Assembly: GCA_013368445.1 (NCBI GenBank)
Contig: JAACJO010000003.1
Coordinates: 2,728,001-2,792,000, forward strand
Length of the DNA stretch: 64,000 nt
From: Leucocoprinus leucothites
Lineage: Eukaryota > Basidiomycota > Agaricomycetes > Agaricales > Agaricaceae
Direction: 5' to 3'
The translations under genes were made by a program, and so were the position numbers. Within the stretch, counting starts at the first letter, position 1, and every line of letters starts with the position of its first letter. Below the pieces are notes generated by a model. It saw nothing but the letters and a program-made list of their open reading frames with translations. It was not told the DNA's origin and searched no databases. Below are positions 48,832 through 60,534 of the stretch, in pieces.

Positions 48832-50006
48832 TTAGGGTATAGTGAAGTACATGGGTAAATGTTCTTCGAACTTCCTCATCATATCTTCTACTCTGGGTCT
48901 CACGAGGCGCCAGCAAGGCGCAGACGAACCCCATTCATTCCGTCCACTAGCCCGCTCGAGGGCCACCTCAAGCATCATCCCAAAGTCGTGAAAGCCATTG
49001 AGACTCGACCAGAACTTCTTCCACGATCCTTGGCAATTCGAGCGATGAATATTAACCGAATAACATTCGCTACAGCGATCTTCGAAGGCCATGTCCGCTA
49101 GCGAGTTACTTTGCAGGGTATTCAAGCTCCAAAGACCACTCATGAGTCTCAGGCGCTGTTCGCTACTCAAGGAGTGCATGAAATCCTTGCCTGACTCCGA
49201 AGGGCCCGCAACAATCTCTGAAAAGTCAGCGACTTTCCCATCAATCGTGGCGGCAGCATCAATGCGTCGCAATGCGTGGTAATAGGCGAGCGCCTGATGC
49301 CGAGGGCTCTCGAGGCCATCAGCAAAGTCCAAAGCTCTGCGTAACTCTGTAGGCGTATCCGAGCCTGCGAAGGCAAGAGAAAGCCACTGCGCCTCGACCT
49401 GCTTCTTGAATACTGGATCCGCGATATCGGTTCTAATCATGAGGGCCAGAACCTTCTCCAGGGTGTCCAACGTCCATATACTATGCTGCGAGGACTCGCT
49501 AGCACCAGAGTCGGATGACCAGTGGGTTCGGAGTACACCATTAGCCCAAGTCTCCAGTGTGTCACATTCATACTTATGCGCAATATCTGCTAGCAGAACG
49601 AGTCGGTCAAGGTCAACCCGACTAGGATCATCTTGGGCACAAATCTCTGTAGGTCTTTTGCTCCCCTGTGAACGCGAAGATTGATAAATACAAGTATTTT
49701 CTCACCTGGCATATAGACCCCAACACAATGCTCGGAAGGCATCGATCGAATCTTGGCAATAAATCGGATTTTCGTCTGAACTACCCTCTGTATCGGCACT
49801 TGGGATTGGTTGAGGGAGTGTGAGCATCTTCTCAAAAAACGGTGATTCTTGTGTCAGGAGACTACGGTGAATCTGGTGCGCGGTGTTAGTGATAAATATA
49901 GAAATCGTAGAAGCCCACTCTAATGTTTTACTTTAAACAAGTGGTCGTTTATTCTGAACACACAGCTTCCGTCTTCGAAATAATATTGTGCGTCCCGGAT
50001 AGTCAT
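48832..50006 (-). CDS. BTB-domain protein, copy 1 (354 aa)
   Basis: Three exons (50006-49932, 49872-49706, 49654-48832) join to 1065 nt. The start MTIRDAQYYFEDGSCVFRI and IHRSLLTQESPFFEKMLTLP form the BTB/POZ fold start used by many basidiomycete BTB proteins, followed by IDAFRALCWGLYA, then LDRLVLLADIAHKYEC. The second half (MDTLEKVLALMIRTDI..., ELRRALDFADGL, ALAYYHALRRID, SEQRLRLMSGLWSLN) is a helical region with a Cys cluster CSECYSVNIHRSNC. BTB proteins often act as Cullin-3 adaptors or dimerisers, but this lineage's role is unknown. It is a close paralogue of 51312-52518. Confidence 0.85.
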
Positions 50007-50799
50007 TGCAGTCGATGTGAAAGGCCGATCTGGTGGTCGGTTGGAAAACGACTCCCCCAGTAGTGGGGCAATGATATATACGAATGGTTTTTCATTTTAA
50101 GTAGTGGCAGATACTAAATTTGGATACCCCACTCATGAAGTCGTTTATGACTTAAACCTTTCATGTGTACTAGTAAATGAGAGGTGTATGGCTAACCTAT
50201 TCCAAGACTCACTCACGGCAGCACGGGAGGAACAAGTACGATCTCTGGAGCCCAGGACACCAGAAGTTCTATATTCCATAACATATACAGGCTTATCTAT
50301 AGACTCTTACTCCACCTAAGTCGTGCTCAAACCTTAAACGTTAATTCTAGCCTGTTCATATGTTCATATGTCCCGTATCCCCACGATGGGCGGTTATTGG
50401 GCCAGTAATAATCCTCTGCGGCTCCAGGAGAAGGTCAGCACTGGGGGACTTCGTCCGGCGTCACCGTTGAGGTAGGTGGCTGGATGGTCAGCTGGAGTAA
50501 CTGAGGATAGCTGAATGATTGGCTGGCTTGGACCGTAGAGCACTTGGTTGTTCCCCTGCTTCGCGAGTCCTATCCCTATTTTATTCATGACTTCTGAACC
50601 ACTTGGTAGCCTGAATCTTTTCTGGTCTGACTCGGAAAAGAGTGTATCTGCTTGCCAGCGCTAAGTGGGGTTTGGAGCGAGGGAGCAAGTCAGTTTCAAT
50701 TCAGTTTTCGCTGAAAATAGCCGCCGACGCCGGCAGCAGATACGTTCCAAAACAAGACAATAGACATACTACATGATTGAAAGGGATGCATCTAAATGA
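50007..50799. other. Intergenic within the NmrA/BTB array
   Basis: About 790 bp upstream of BTB copy 1, with only short frames lacking features (50104-50319, 50394-50588). Confidence 0.3.
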
Positions 50800-51170
50800 G
50801 TAGTCCAATAGTCAGCTGAAAGGTCCTTGACAGAAGTAACATTTATACGGGGAGTAAGTCTATTTGACATAGCTCTACACTCACCAACGCATCCGCCAGC
50901 GGCTCAAAAACCTGATTCAAAAAAAGACCTCATCCCATCACCCTTCGGCTCCTCCAGCGCCTTTGCAATACAGTATTGCAAAGGCGCTGGTTCTCCTTAT
51001 CCAAATCCGAATACTCCGCCCCAGCTTCTTCCCGGTAGCAGCCTCAACATCCCTCAGAGCCTGACTAAATCAACAAGAGACTCAGGGCTCACCGAGGCCC
51101 CGAAAGCTTGCGGCATCTTATTGAAGCTCAAATTCACGGCAAAGTTTCACTCGCATGCTTGCCCAAGCCT
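50800..51170 (-). pseudogene. NmrA-like pseudogene, copy 3'
   Basis: Read on the minus strand, this piece matches the C-terminal part of the NmrA-like copies: near 50810-50830 the SVKDLxxxYWST end, then the GTVEPTLNxLAP region, the ALEE region and the AVTGKK region up to about 51050. Many indels and stops break the frame, and the central part of the gene is missing. A short stretch near 51155-51170 (GCTTGCCCAAGCC) may correspond to the N-terminal GLGHA region, suggesting an internal deletion. It sits between the two BTB genes, as the alternating pattern predicts. Confidence 0.75.
50954..50990. repeat. Perfect 37-nt palindrome (18-bp arms)
   Basis: CCAGCGCCTTTGCAATAC is followed by one A and then its exact reverse complement. 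It lies inside the NmrA pseudogene; the intact copies have one arm only at the matching place (ALEE coding region), so an inverted duplication has been added here. Confidence 0.9.
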
Positions 51171-51311
51171 AATTTGATCCGCCGCACCGTGTATCGACCG
51201 TGTATCGGCAAGAACCGAGGTTTCATTCTCTTTCACTCTGACCCAGGATAACAACAATATAGATTCATCTTATAGATACATACTCGCAGGAATATAGAAA
51301 TGTTCAAGACA

Positions 51312-52518
51312 CTAGGGTATAGTAAAATATGTGGGCATATGCTCTTCGAACTTGCTGATCATGTCTTCTACTCTAGGCTTCACGAGGTGCCAACAAGGCG
51401 CAGACGATCCCCATTCATTCCGTCCACTAGCCCGCTCGAGAGCCACCCCAAGCATCACTCCAAGGTCGTGGAACCCACTGAAACTCGACCAGAACTTCTT
51501 CCATGTTCCTTGGCAATTCGAACGGTGAATAGCAACTGAATAACATTCGCTACAGCGATCTTCGAAGGCCATGTCCGCAAGCAAATGGCAGTGCAGAGAA
51601 TTTAGGCTCCAGAGACCGGCCATGAGTCTCAGGCGCTGTTCGTTACTCAAGGAGCGCATGAAATCCTTTCCTGACTCTGAAGGACCCGCAACAATCCCTG
51701 AGAAGTCAGCGACTTTCTGGTTAACTGCGGCGGCGACATTGATGCGTCGCAAAGCATGATAATAGGCGAGCGCCTGATGGCGCGGACTCTCGAGAGTGTC
51801 AGCAAAGTCTAAAGCTCTGCGTAACTCGGTAGGCGTATCCGAACCTGCAAAGGCAAGGGAAAACCACTGAGTCTCGACCTGCTTCTTGAATGCTGGATCA
51901 GCGATGTCGGTTCTAATCGTGAGGATCAACAGCTTCTCCAGGGAGTCCAACGTCCATATGCTCGGCTGGGATGCCTCTCCGGCGCTGCTCATGGTATTGT
52001 GTCCAAAGCCGGATGACCAGTGGCTCTGAATTACCCCATTAGCCCAAGCCTCCAGTGCGCCACATTCATACTTGTGCGCAATGTCTGCTAGCAGAAGGAG
52101 TCGATCAAGGTCAGCTATACTGGGATCGTCTTGGGCACGAATTTCTGCAGGTCTTCTGACCCCTCTGAGCACGAGTCTCGGCAAAAAAACGTCTTTTCTC
52201 TCACCTTGCATATAGACCCCAACACAATGCTCGGAAGGCGTCGATCGAATCTTGGCAGTATATCGGATTTTCGTCTGAACTACCCTCTACATCGGGGTCC
52301 AGCTCGTCGCCTTTCTTAGTGCTAGGAGTTGATTGAGGGAGTGTGAGCATTTTCTCAAAAAATGGGGATTCTTGTGTCAGGAGACTCCGGTGAATCTGTT
52401 GTATTGTATTAGTGGCATATCAGGAAGCTATCCAGTATTCCACCTTAAACAAGCGGTTACTTATATTGAATACACAGCTTCCATCTTCGAAATAGTATTG
52501 TGCGTCTCGGATAATCAT
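51312..52518 (-). CDS. BTB-domain protein, copy 2 (368 aa)
   Basis: Three exons (52518-52444, 52395-52205, 52152-51312) join to 1107 nt. Start MIIRDAQYYFEDGSCVFNI. It is very similar to copy 1 along the whole length (SIADLDRLLLLADIAHKYEC, TPTELRRALDFADTLESPRH, AFEDRCSECYSVAIHRSNC, the same end YFTIP). It has a few extra residues in exon 2 (TKKGDELDPDVEG) and an insertion before SIWTLDSLEKLL. The splice sites are in the same places as in copy 1, showing duplication of the gene with its introns. Function as for copy 1. Confidence 0.85.
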
Positions 52519-53150
52519 GATAGTTGATGTGGGAGGTCCACCTGGTGGTTAGTTGTAAAGAGATTGTCGTTGTCTCAGAATGCACTGGCTTTCTGGCGCG
52601 TACCTTTTCTACGTCACCACCATTGAGATCGAAACCTCCGGCGTTTCGCTAGTTCCGGAACACTGAGATTCTACATCTACATCACCATTCCGACGTCAAT
52701 ATCTGGCAGGACTATTTATATATTTTGTACCTTTCTGATACATCCTGTACATCAGCTATACAGACACTATGTGAACCTGTGAACAATAACGGGGGATAAA
52801 AGAACGATGTACAGACCACCCCTCCCACGGCCTTTGGATCTGCTCCCAAATTATTCCCAATCCTACCGAGAGCTTCACGCGACGAGTTTGGTTGATCCTG
52901 TAGATCTATCTGGTGTGGGAAGCGGCGTAGGAACGAGGGTTCATGTAACACTGAACTGTCCTAGGGTTTTTGACTCACTCTAAGCATCAGGTCAAACCAT
53001 TTTTTAGGAATTCTGATGTCAATGGATCGCAGTGTAGTTGTCCTCCAGCATTTCGCCATGTCTCTTTTTCATTCCTCACTTTGATTTCACTTATTTACAT
53101 AACTATTTCTTATCCGAAAGGCCAAAATATAAGACAAGGGATGTAAGAGA
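52519..53150. other. Intergenic within the NmrA/BTB array
   Basis: About 630 bp. No supported gene. A minus frame at 52712-52951 has no features. Confidence 0.3.
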
Positions 53151-54071
53151 TCAAGTACTCCAATACTCAGCCAAAAGGTCCTTGACAGAACTAACATTCA
53201 CCTGCGGCGCAAGCCTATTCAACACAGGCTCAACACTCCCCACTCCATCCGCCAGCAACTCAAAAGTCTGATTCACAAGCACCCCGATCTCATCCCTCGC
53301 CTCCCTCGCCTCCTCCAGCGCCTTCCCAATCTCCTCTTTACCCAAATACACCACCTCAATCTTCCTCCCTATAACATCCTCGACATCTCTAACAACCTCA
53401 TTATAACTCATCGTCTCCCCCTCCATCCCCAACTCCTCAGGCCACCTCCCCTCAAACTTCACAGCAGCAGCCACAAACCTACCCACATCCCTTACCCTCG
53501 TAAATGTCACCTTTTCCTCTCCCGTACCCGGAATCACAGCCTTCCCCGCTGCTACATCCACTACAAACGGGAACATCCGGAATGGCCCCTCGTGTCGTGG
53601 CTTTGGCGCCCCACAAACGAAATAATCCATAAAAATCCCATTCCGGAAGGATGTGTACTCCAATTTGCAGTCACTCTTCAACTCTGCCCAAACTTTTCGC
53701 TTGGGCTCATGAGCATCAATCCGCGCACTCGCAGTAGCCGAAAACGAGAAATCAGAAGGTGCAAAGCGGCGAACGCCAGCGGCTTGAGAGGCTCTGATGA
53801 GATTGATAGTCGGCTGCGATGCAAAAATGGTGCAGATGACGGTATCGACGGCTTCAAGTGCAGATGTGAGGTTTGGGATCGAGGAATAATCCACCGATTT
53901 GAGTATAGCACCACGGGATGTAAAGTGCGAGAAGTCCGTAGTCGATGAAGATGACCGAGTGAGGAGGACAACCTCCACCTCAGGAGTGTCAAGAAGAGCA
54001 GACACGATGGCATGTCCAAGTCCGCCGGTAACACCAGCAACGGCTACTCTGAGGGATCCAAGCATCGTCAA
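53151..54071 (-). CDS. NmrA-like / isoflavone reductase-like protein, copy 4 (306 aa)
   Basis: Single exon. Start MTMLGSLRVAVAGVTGGLG; the next ATG downstream, if any, would lose the loop. It keeps the Rossmann loop, RRFAPSDFSFSATASA, CGAPKPRHEGPFRMFPF, PGTGEEKVTFTRVRDVGRF, and the common end SVKDLLAEYWST. It is more diverged from copies 1 and 2 than they are from each other, and its codon use in the C-terminal third is markedly C/G-rich on the coding strand. That may reflect age or a different selective regime. Promoter: an AT-rich ATAAATATAT block lies about 160 bp upstream. Confidence 0.88.
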   Translation of the reverse strand: MTMLGSLRVAVAGVTGGLGHAIVSALLDTPEVEVVLLTRSSSSTTDFSHFTSRGAILKSVDYSSIPNLTSALEAVDTVICTIFASQPTINLIRASQAAGVRRFAPSDFSFSATASARIDAHEPKRKVWAELKSDCKLEYTSFRNGIFMDYFVCGAPKPRHEGPFRMFPFVVDVAAGKAVIPGTGEEKVTFTRVRDVGRFVAAAVKFEGRWPEELGMEGETMSYNEVVRDVEDVIGRKIEVVYLGKEEIGKALEEAREARDEIGVLVNQTFELLADGVGSVEPVLNRLAPQVNVSSVKDLLAEYWST

Positions 54072-54866
54072 GAGAGTACACTAGAGAGTTGTATCGAGCG
54101 CTCGGGGGCGCCGGCATTGCAAGCTCAGCACCACAGATACCGTTCTTTGGTAAGTAGTACCAGTTAGTCTCGGGTTCCGGCTTGCCCAAAGATCGGCTTT
54201 CCCGTTTGAGTCGACTGGCGCTGGGCCATAATAAATATATCTCTGATTGCTTGCCAATACCAAAAAAAAGTACATTACATGCTTGTTGACCTGCTATGAC
54301 CAAAAAAAAAAAAAGAGAAGGAACAAACACAGTCCAAAAAAAGGAGGAAGAGAAATGCTATGTAATGCACAGTCAAGGATGAGTCGAGCTGATGAAGGGG
54401 GAGAAGCACCCATCAAAAAAAGGAAATTAAAGAAATCACTGCAGTACGTGTATATAAGTCGATGCGACGATGGTCGGAGGGATCTTTAAGGATATCACAA
54501 GAGGAAAGGAGAGGAGGAAATGATACACAGAGGGAATGAAAGAGAGTGAAAGTTTTACAAAGAAAAGAACGTGAAGATCGGTTTTCGATGAACGACTGTG
54601 TCGGGTAAGGATCGAAAAATACAAACGGCCCCCAAAGGAACCCAAGTAACGAAAAAACCTTTCCCAAACCACGCCCACATGCATACGGGAGACACAGATA
54701 GAGAAAGCGCATAAGCGAACGAAACGCATACGAAGCATACTGGGCAGCAATAAGCTGCAATACTTTTATACAACCTAGAACCCACATTCCCAGTCAGAAC
54801 TCAAAAAAACCACAAATTACAATCACGGAACTCACAAATCAGATGAACGAAAAAAGGACGACAATA
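54072..54866. other. Intergenic between NmrA copy 4 and the Ser-rich gene
   Basis: About 800 bp with A13 and other poly-A tracts on the plus strand. It should hold the NmrA copy 4 promoter (right-hand, minus) and the Ser-rich gene 3' UTR. Minus frames at 54413-54787 are hydrophobic, A/T-biased and not convincing. Confidence 0.35.
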
Positions 54867-57800
54867 TCAACTCCTCGGCCAAATATCCGTCACAGTCCTC
54901 CTCCTCTCACCACTCCCACCACTTCCACTCACACTCCTCATCACACCAACAGTAGCAGCCGCGCTCCTATCCGCAGCATTCACACTCAAATCCACCACCC
55001 CATTCTTCCCATTCCCATTACCACTCCGCTCACCAAACTCGCCCAACACCCCATTGTCACCACCACCAGTAACACCATCCAACGACATCCTCGTACCCCC
55101 TCTCACACCCAACGTCTTATTCCTCCTCAGCTCCCTCTCACTTTCAGGCGTCATCAACGAAATCCTCCCTTTACCCTTCCCACTCCCATTTCCTTCATTG
55201 CTCGCACTCGCATCAGACGTCGGACCCGCCACACCATCCACGCCATCCATCATCTCAGTAACAGCCACTCTCCTTCTATACCCCTCCAACTGTTGCTGCA
55301 GCCCCGTTATCCCCTCCGGTCTCGAAAACGTCGGTTTCGCCACTGCCGCAGGAGTCGAATACATCGGCCCCGACCCTTGAGACTGTGTGCTCCCAGTCCT
55401 AGTGACAGATATCGCGTCGCTGTTGCTATTCGTATCAAGCGTAACAGCTGTAGTTGCCCCACTTGGTGTTGAGAGCGTCGATATGTGATGGTGGATGGGT
55501 ACCGAGATACCCGAAGCCGAAGAGGATGCGGTACTGCTAGCATTGAGCGATGCAGCCCCACCACCGTTACCGATGCCGCCGCGAATAGTAGTGATAGAAG
55601 CAATCGAAATCTTCCTCCTCTCATGCCTCTTCTCTCTATCCCCACTATTCTCTCCCCCACTACCACCAGCCAAAGTCATATTTCTCCTCAAAGGTGTCTC
55701 GTACACCTGTCCATCTCCACCTGCACCTCTCGAGGGCAAAGTCAACGTCCTACTCCTCTCCAGCTGTACTGACATCGGCATCTGCCTCGGTGAAGAAATT
55801 TCATGCACTTGCTGTAGTGGACTATGTTGATACTGTTGCTGCGTCGCCACCGTCAAATCTCTAGCCTGATCAAATGCTCGCGTCCTAGATGCTGGAGTCG
55901 GTGACGGATCATATGCAGCACCGTCCCCGACGTTGTTGGTTGCATTGACAAGCGCCATCTCTCTCTGCTGACTCGGCGCAAACAATCTCCTCGTACCGGG
56001 AATGTTCACCTTGGGAAGACTCGGAGAGGCGGTTTCTAGACGATCGAGTTCACGAACGGCATGGAATGCGGGAGAGGCACGTGCGAGTGGGCTATCAGAG
56101 CGGACACCTGCGAGTCGTCGGAGTGCTTCTTCTCTGCTTCCTGTCGTTCCACCTCCGCTGGCACCACTAGGACCAGGTCCATTACCGCTGCCGGTGCTGA
56201 CACTTGCGTTACTTGATCCGCCGCCGCCTCCGGCGTTGGAGGCGCCTTCCCAAGATCTTCTTGATACCGATGCAGCTGAGGATTCTCTAAACTCCGGACT
56301 GGCTGCACCCCCTCCACCGCTGCGCAACCTCACATCGTCTTCACCCAGACTGATACTTCTCCCATGAACAACTGGACTCCCCTAGGTGTTCCACCATAAA
56401 CGCTCCCTGCCTCGGAACCTCCACCACCAGCATACACATATTCCTTCATCACCCTCCCCACACCTAATAACAACCCCGTCACAGCTCTGACAAGATCGTC
56501 GCTCACTCTCACCCCCTCCCTATAATCCGCTCCCACTTTTCTCCACACATCCACCAATGTCTCCTTCGACGACGGTTGATCACCGTTGAGACGAGGTGTA
56601 TAATCCCCTTCAACTTCAGCTTCAATCTGCGCGTCCAGCGCTCTGCTATTACCCGATTTCAGTATCGTATTGAGCCTTTCAGCGTTCACGACGAGAGATT
56701 GTGCGTTTCGAGTGAGCATATCTAGGTGATTTGTTCCTGCTAGACCGAGGGAAGGAGAGAGTTTGACGAGTTGGGATTCAAACATGGTTAGACTGTCCAC
56801 CATGAGTTTTACGTGTTCGGATTGAGTGTTGGAGGAGGGGTTGTTGGAGGATTGACTTGAAGTTGGTTGGTGGTTGGGTGTTCGGCGTGTGCTACCGAAT
56901 GCACCGGGGTATCTGTCACGATCGCGGGAGTTGTTGTAAGGTGAAGGTGTCGCTGAGGTGGATGTGGTGTGTCGCCCGAGGACAGAGCCTGCTCGTTCTC
57001 TGTCCCTGTCTAATTCTCGCTCTCTCCTGCTTAGCTCTCTCTCCCTCTCCAGTAGTGTTTGTTCTCTCCTTGTTAGGGATGCTTCTCGTGAGGGCAGAGC
57101 GCCGTATGGGCTCTTGTATGCTCTCAATGCTCTCCTCCTATCATCATCAACATCCCCATCACCACGGCCATCTTCGGAATCAGAGTACTCCTGTTGCAAA
57201 GGGCTCATTCGTGAACGACGAGCGCGGGATGTATAACTGTAATCCGCCATAGACGTTGAAGCTCTTGGGGGAAGAGTTCGAGATCCGAAGTCAGACGAAT
57301 CGAGCGCCGACCGTCTATGCGATTGTCTCCTCGAAAATGATTCCGTAGAGACTGGACTCCAATCCATTTCTCTACTAAACACATCTGGAGAAGCGGACAC
57401 TCGACTCGCTGCAGAAGTAGGCTCATCGCGTCGATTGCTCCCTCTAGAAACCATATTCGCCCTGTCCAACTCCCTCTCCCGTTCGCGGGCTTCAGACATG
57501 GTAGTGCTCACAGCGCGCTCGCGTTCCTGATCTCGTAGAGTCCCTACACCGACTCGTCTGCTCAGCCCAGCAGCTCGAAGACCCTCGCCAACGAGACTTC
57601 GACCGGATCCTAGAGCGCTCTCTGCACTTCCGCCCCTCAGTGTCTGACCCCTCTCTCTTCGTGCTGCAGTATGTCTTCCCATGGTATTTGATCTCGAGGC
57701 GTGTATGGTAGGTGAGGAATTATCATGATCAATGGTACTCGTAATTGATGCGGGGGTTCGAGGAGAGGGTGAGTTGCGGTAGTCATCACTTAGACCTCGG

Positions 57801-59098
57801 GCACCACGTAGAGTCGATCTACGTCCGAGGGTGGACATACTGGGGCTGGTGTTGGCGTTGTTGTTGTTGTTGGCGGTGTTGTTGGTGGTGGTGGTGGTGG
57901 CTGGCAGAGGGGAAGGTGTCTGGGGTGAGTCGTTTGTTGTTGTATGCTGTTATAGCCATTCAATTGAGGTGGCATAAAATTTAATTAAGAAAAAACCACA
58001 GACCTCGTCTCCTGGGCCCTGGCGGAACTCGCGAGGCAGCGCACTGCGCCGTCTTGTTGTCCCCGCTAGCGGTGTTTTCTTGAGACTGTTGAGATTGACG
58101 GTGGGCGCACGTTCTCGTATTCGATCCCTCGCTGTGCCGACTTGGAATGATCGTTCATCGTAATGTAAATCATGGTCATCGTCACTTGCAGAGTAATTAT
58201 TATCATTGTTGTTATTGTTGCCGTCATCATCATCGTCGTCATAATGGGCCATGGAAACTCTTTTGCGCCGTCGTGTAGGTGAAGTACCTGTGCCACTGGT
58301 GCTAGCACTAGCATGGTGCTGAACACGAGCTCTGTGTGGAGATGTGGGTGCAGAAGAGAGTCGGACACGTGTGTGTGAAGTTGATGATTTTGAGCTGGAG
58401 GAAGTAGTGGATGTGGAATTGAGTACGACACTATCGCCTTCTCGTTCCGTTTCTGAGCCTGAGAGGACTTGCGATGGGTCTGGCATTGAGTGTCGCTGGT
58501 TCCGAGACGATGAACTCGATGATGGCGATGCTCGTCCTAGCTTTCCCGAGGCCAATTTATCCAGTTGCTGCAACAGCAAAACGTCAGAAAATACACAAAA
58601 AATCACGAAAAAAGAACCACTCACGAGTCTATTACGCTGAGCGAGACTCCTGGCACGCTGCAATACACTCTCATTCGACGGTCCAGCACCAGCGCCAATT
58701 TTCAATCTCATAGTCTGATCCTCATCCTGGTCCAAGCCACGGTCCAAATCATACTCATCCTGCGTCAAAGACAATCTGCTACTACTCCTCGTACTGCTGC
58801 TACTCCCTTCACTTCCTATTTTCGAATTATCCGTTGTCGTCATACGCCTGCGAGCAACACTAGCCGGGTCGCCTGTGCTCCCACTCCCTGTCGAATTCGT
58901 CGCTGGCGGTGAAGGGAGACCAGAGCCAACCGAGCTGACCGGGCTGGGTGGCTCTGGAAGGTCGGGGAGGGTCTGTGCGCTGTTGCTGTTGTTGTTGCTG
59001 TTGCTGCTGCTGCTCGCCGGAGTGGACGGCGTGCTCCCGATGAATATCGCAGAGAGCGGTCTGTCTCGTGACTTTAGTGGTGTTGGCCTCGGCGGCAT
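54867..59098 (-). CDS. Large Ser/Arg/Gly-rich protein (about 1,363 aa), one apparent frame break
   Basis: Exons 59098-58625, 58567-58004 and 57919-54867. The start MPPRPTPLKSRDRPLSAIF is the first ATG that opens the protein frame. Most of the chain is low-complexity: poly-Ser, poly-Asn, poly-Asp (YDDDDDDGNNNNN), poly-Thr, Arg-rich stretches and an ERERELSRRERELDRDRE coiled-coil-like segment. One ordered region in the middle (MVDSLTMFESQLVKLSPSLG..., AQSLVVNAERLNTILKSG, KETLVDVWRKVGADYREGVR, LVRAVTGLLLGVGRVMKEYV) looks helical and conserved-like but I cannot name it. At 56379-56382 (a C4 run on the plus strand, G4 in the gene) the frame breaks; one more base gives TPRGSPVVHGRSISLG and total 1,363 codons. 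It could be a cytoskeletal or signalling scaffold; this is inference only. Confidence 0.75.
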
Positions 59099-59321
59099 CG
59101 GTCGGCGACAACGAGCATCGAAAGAAAAAAGGATAAAAAAGGAAAAGCTCGGGCCGAGGGGAGAAGACTCGCTATGAACCACAACGACGACAAGGTCGGG
59201 GACCAAGGGAATGAAAAGCACGTGACCTTTATCGAATAAACCAGATAAGGAAACTCTGCACCTCCTATAAATCACCCATTGAAAAGCCTGAGAGAAGTGC
59301 TCTCAAGTTCACAATCTCATT
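59099..59321. promoter_or_regulatory. Short divergent promoter region
   Basis: About 220 bp between divergent start codons at 59098 (minus) and 59322 (plus). ATAAATC near 59269-59275 may serve the plus-strand gene. Confidence 0.4.
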
Positions 59322-59885
59322 ATGGACTCCCACCACCATCTCCTCTCTACTACAGACTCTTTCTTCAGAGCTCTCGCAGCAAATCAACCACCACTCAAAC
59401 TCCTCTCCTACTTCTCCACCACCAACCCCGTCTCCATCCAACACGCACCACGAACTTGTCCCAATCCCCATACCTCCCGGTTACACGGCCTCAATGCTAT
59501 CCGGTCGTATTTCGACCTGCTGGCTACACATTGGGAGCGAGTGGCTATAACTCAACATTCCAGGAATGTCGTTAGTTCGTCGTCTCGTGCAGTGACGACG
59601 TCTGCTAGTGTTACTTGGCGATGGAAAAAGAGTGGGAGGTCGTGGAATGAGGATTTCACCTGCACACTCGAGTTTGACGATCATTCGAAAATTACGCATT
59701 TTGTCGTGGTCACAGAGAGTGGTCCTTCGACCTGTATCATGCGTGCCGTGGACACTGACTCCGCCGCCTCGCCTTCATCGTCCTCTTCACCAACGAGGGG
59801 GTCGAGTGGAATAATCAAAGTCGCCTCAGTGAGTATCATTGCCGTCTATTTCTCATCACCCACTGACTCTGCCTCGCAGACATAG
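59322..59885 (+). CDS. NTF2/SnoaL-like small protein
   Basis: Starts MDSHHHLLSTTDSFFRALAA. The body fits the small alpha+beta cone of the NTF2/SnoaL superfamily: helix (FFRALAANQPPLKLLSYFS), the HGLNAIRSYFDLLATHWE region, then strands (AVTTSASVTWRWKKSGRSWNED, TCTLEFDDHSKITHFVV, CIMRAVDTD). Length after splicing is about 170 residues, usual for the fold. A clean GTGAGT...CGCAG intron at about 59830-59879 joins to ACATAG, giving a stop right after the splice; unspliced the frame also ends at 59885. Family members are enzymes or small-ligand binders and the role here is unknown. Confidence 0.65.
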   Translation: MDSHHHLLSTTDSFFRALAANQPPLKLLSYFSTTNPVSIQHAPRTCPNPHTSRLHGLNAIRSYFDLLATHWERVAITQHSRNVVSSSSRAVTTSASVTWRWKKSGRSWNEDFTCTLEFDDHSKITHFVVVTESGPSTCIMRAVDTDSAASPSSSSSPTRGSSGIIKVASVSIIAVYFSSPTDSASQT

Positions 59886-59945
59886 CCGGATACCCAACAC
59901 CCCATGTCGTTACCCTTGTTCTTCTTTGCGTTCGCCGATCATCTC

Positions 59946-60092
59946 ATGTCATATAACACTATCCACATACACATACACATACACCAAAGCGGCTGTGCTC
60001 GGGCTTCGGTTTCGGGCCTCGGCCATCCTCAAACTAGCGTCCCCATCGGCATCCTCCCCTCCACCACACCACCACACCACCACCACCACTTC
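59946..60092. repeat. Microsatellites (CATACA and CCA/CAC types)
   Basis: About five copies of a CACATA-type hexamer near 59955-59980 and a run of CCA/CAC triplets near 60062-60090. They occur in the 3' flank of the NTF2-like gene. Another short GATGAT-type run is near 60428-60450. Confidence 0.7.
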
Positions 60093-60534
60093 CTTCCTCT
60101 TCGGATGACCTGGCCTATCCATGCCCTTCCTTCACGCCCTTACCTAAATGGATAGATGGATACGATAGATGGATACACGCTCTACTCTATTTTTTTTTCC
60201 TTTGGCTGTTCGGACATGCGCATTTGTCCCTGCCCGACCCATTATTAAACAGCTTCAATAGCTTCCTTCCGCCACCCACACGCTCTCTTCTCCCACCCAC
60301 GAGTCCCTCGCCGCTTCCTTACCCACGTCCATTATCGTTTCTCCTTCCTTCCCCTCCCCACACACATCTTCAAACAGCCTCCGCATCCACTCCCAATGAT
60401 CGGTTATTAACCATTTGTGATCGTGATGAATTGATGACGATGATGATGAAATTGAATTTGTATTCAGGGTAGATTTTGTATTCATTAGACTTTTTCCATA
60501 AATGGTTTTCCGTAAGCCTTTTCCGGTTATGTTT

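Noticed and set aside
54843..55472. 209-codon plus-strand frame rich in Pro, Thr and His
   Set aside because: Shadow of the low-complexity Ser-rich gene on the opposite strand.
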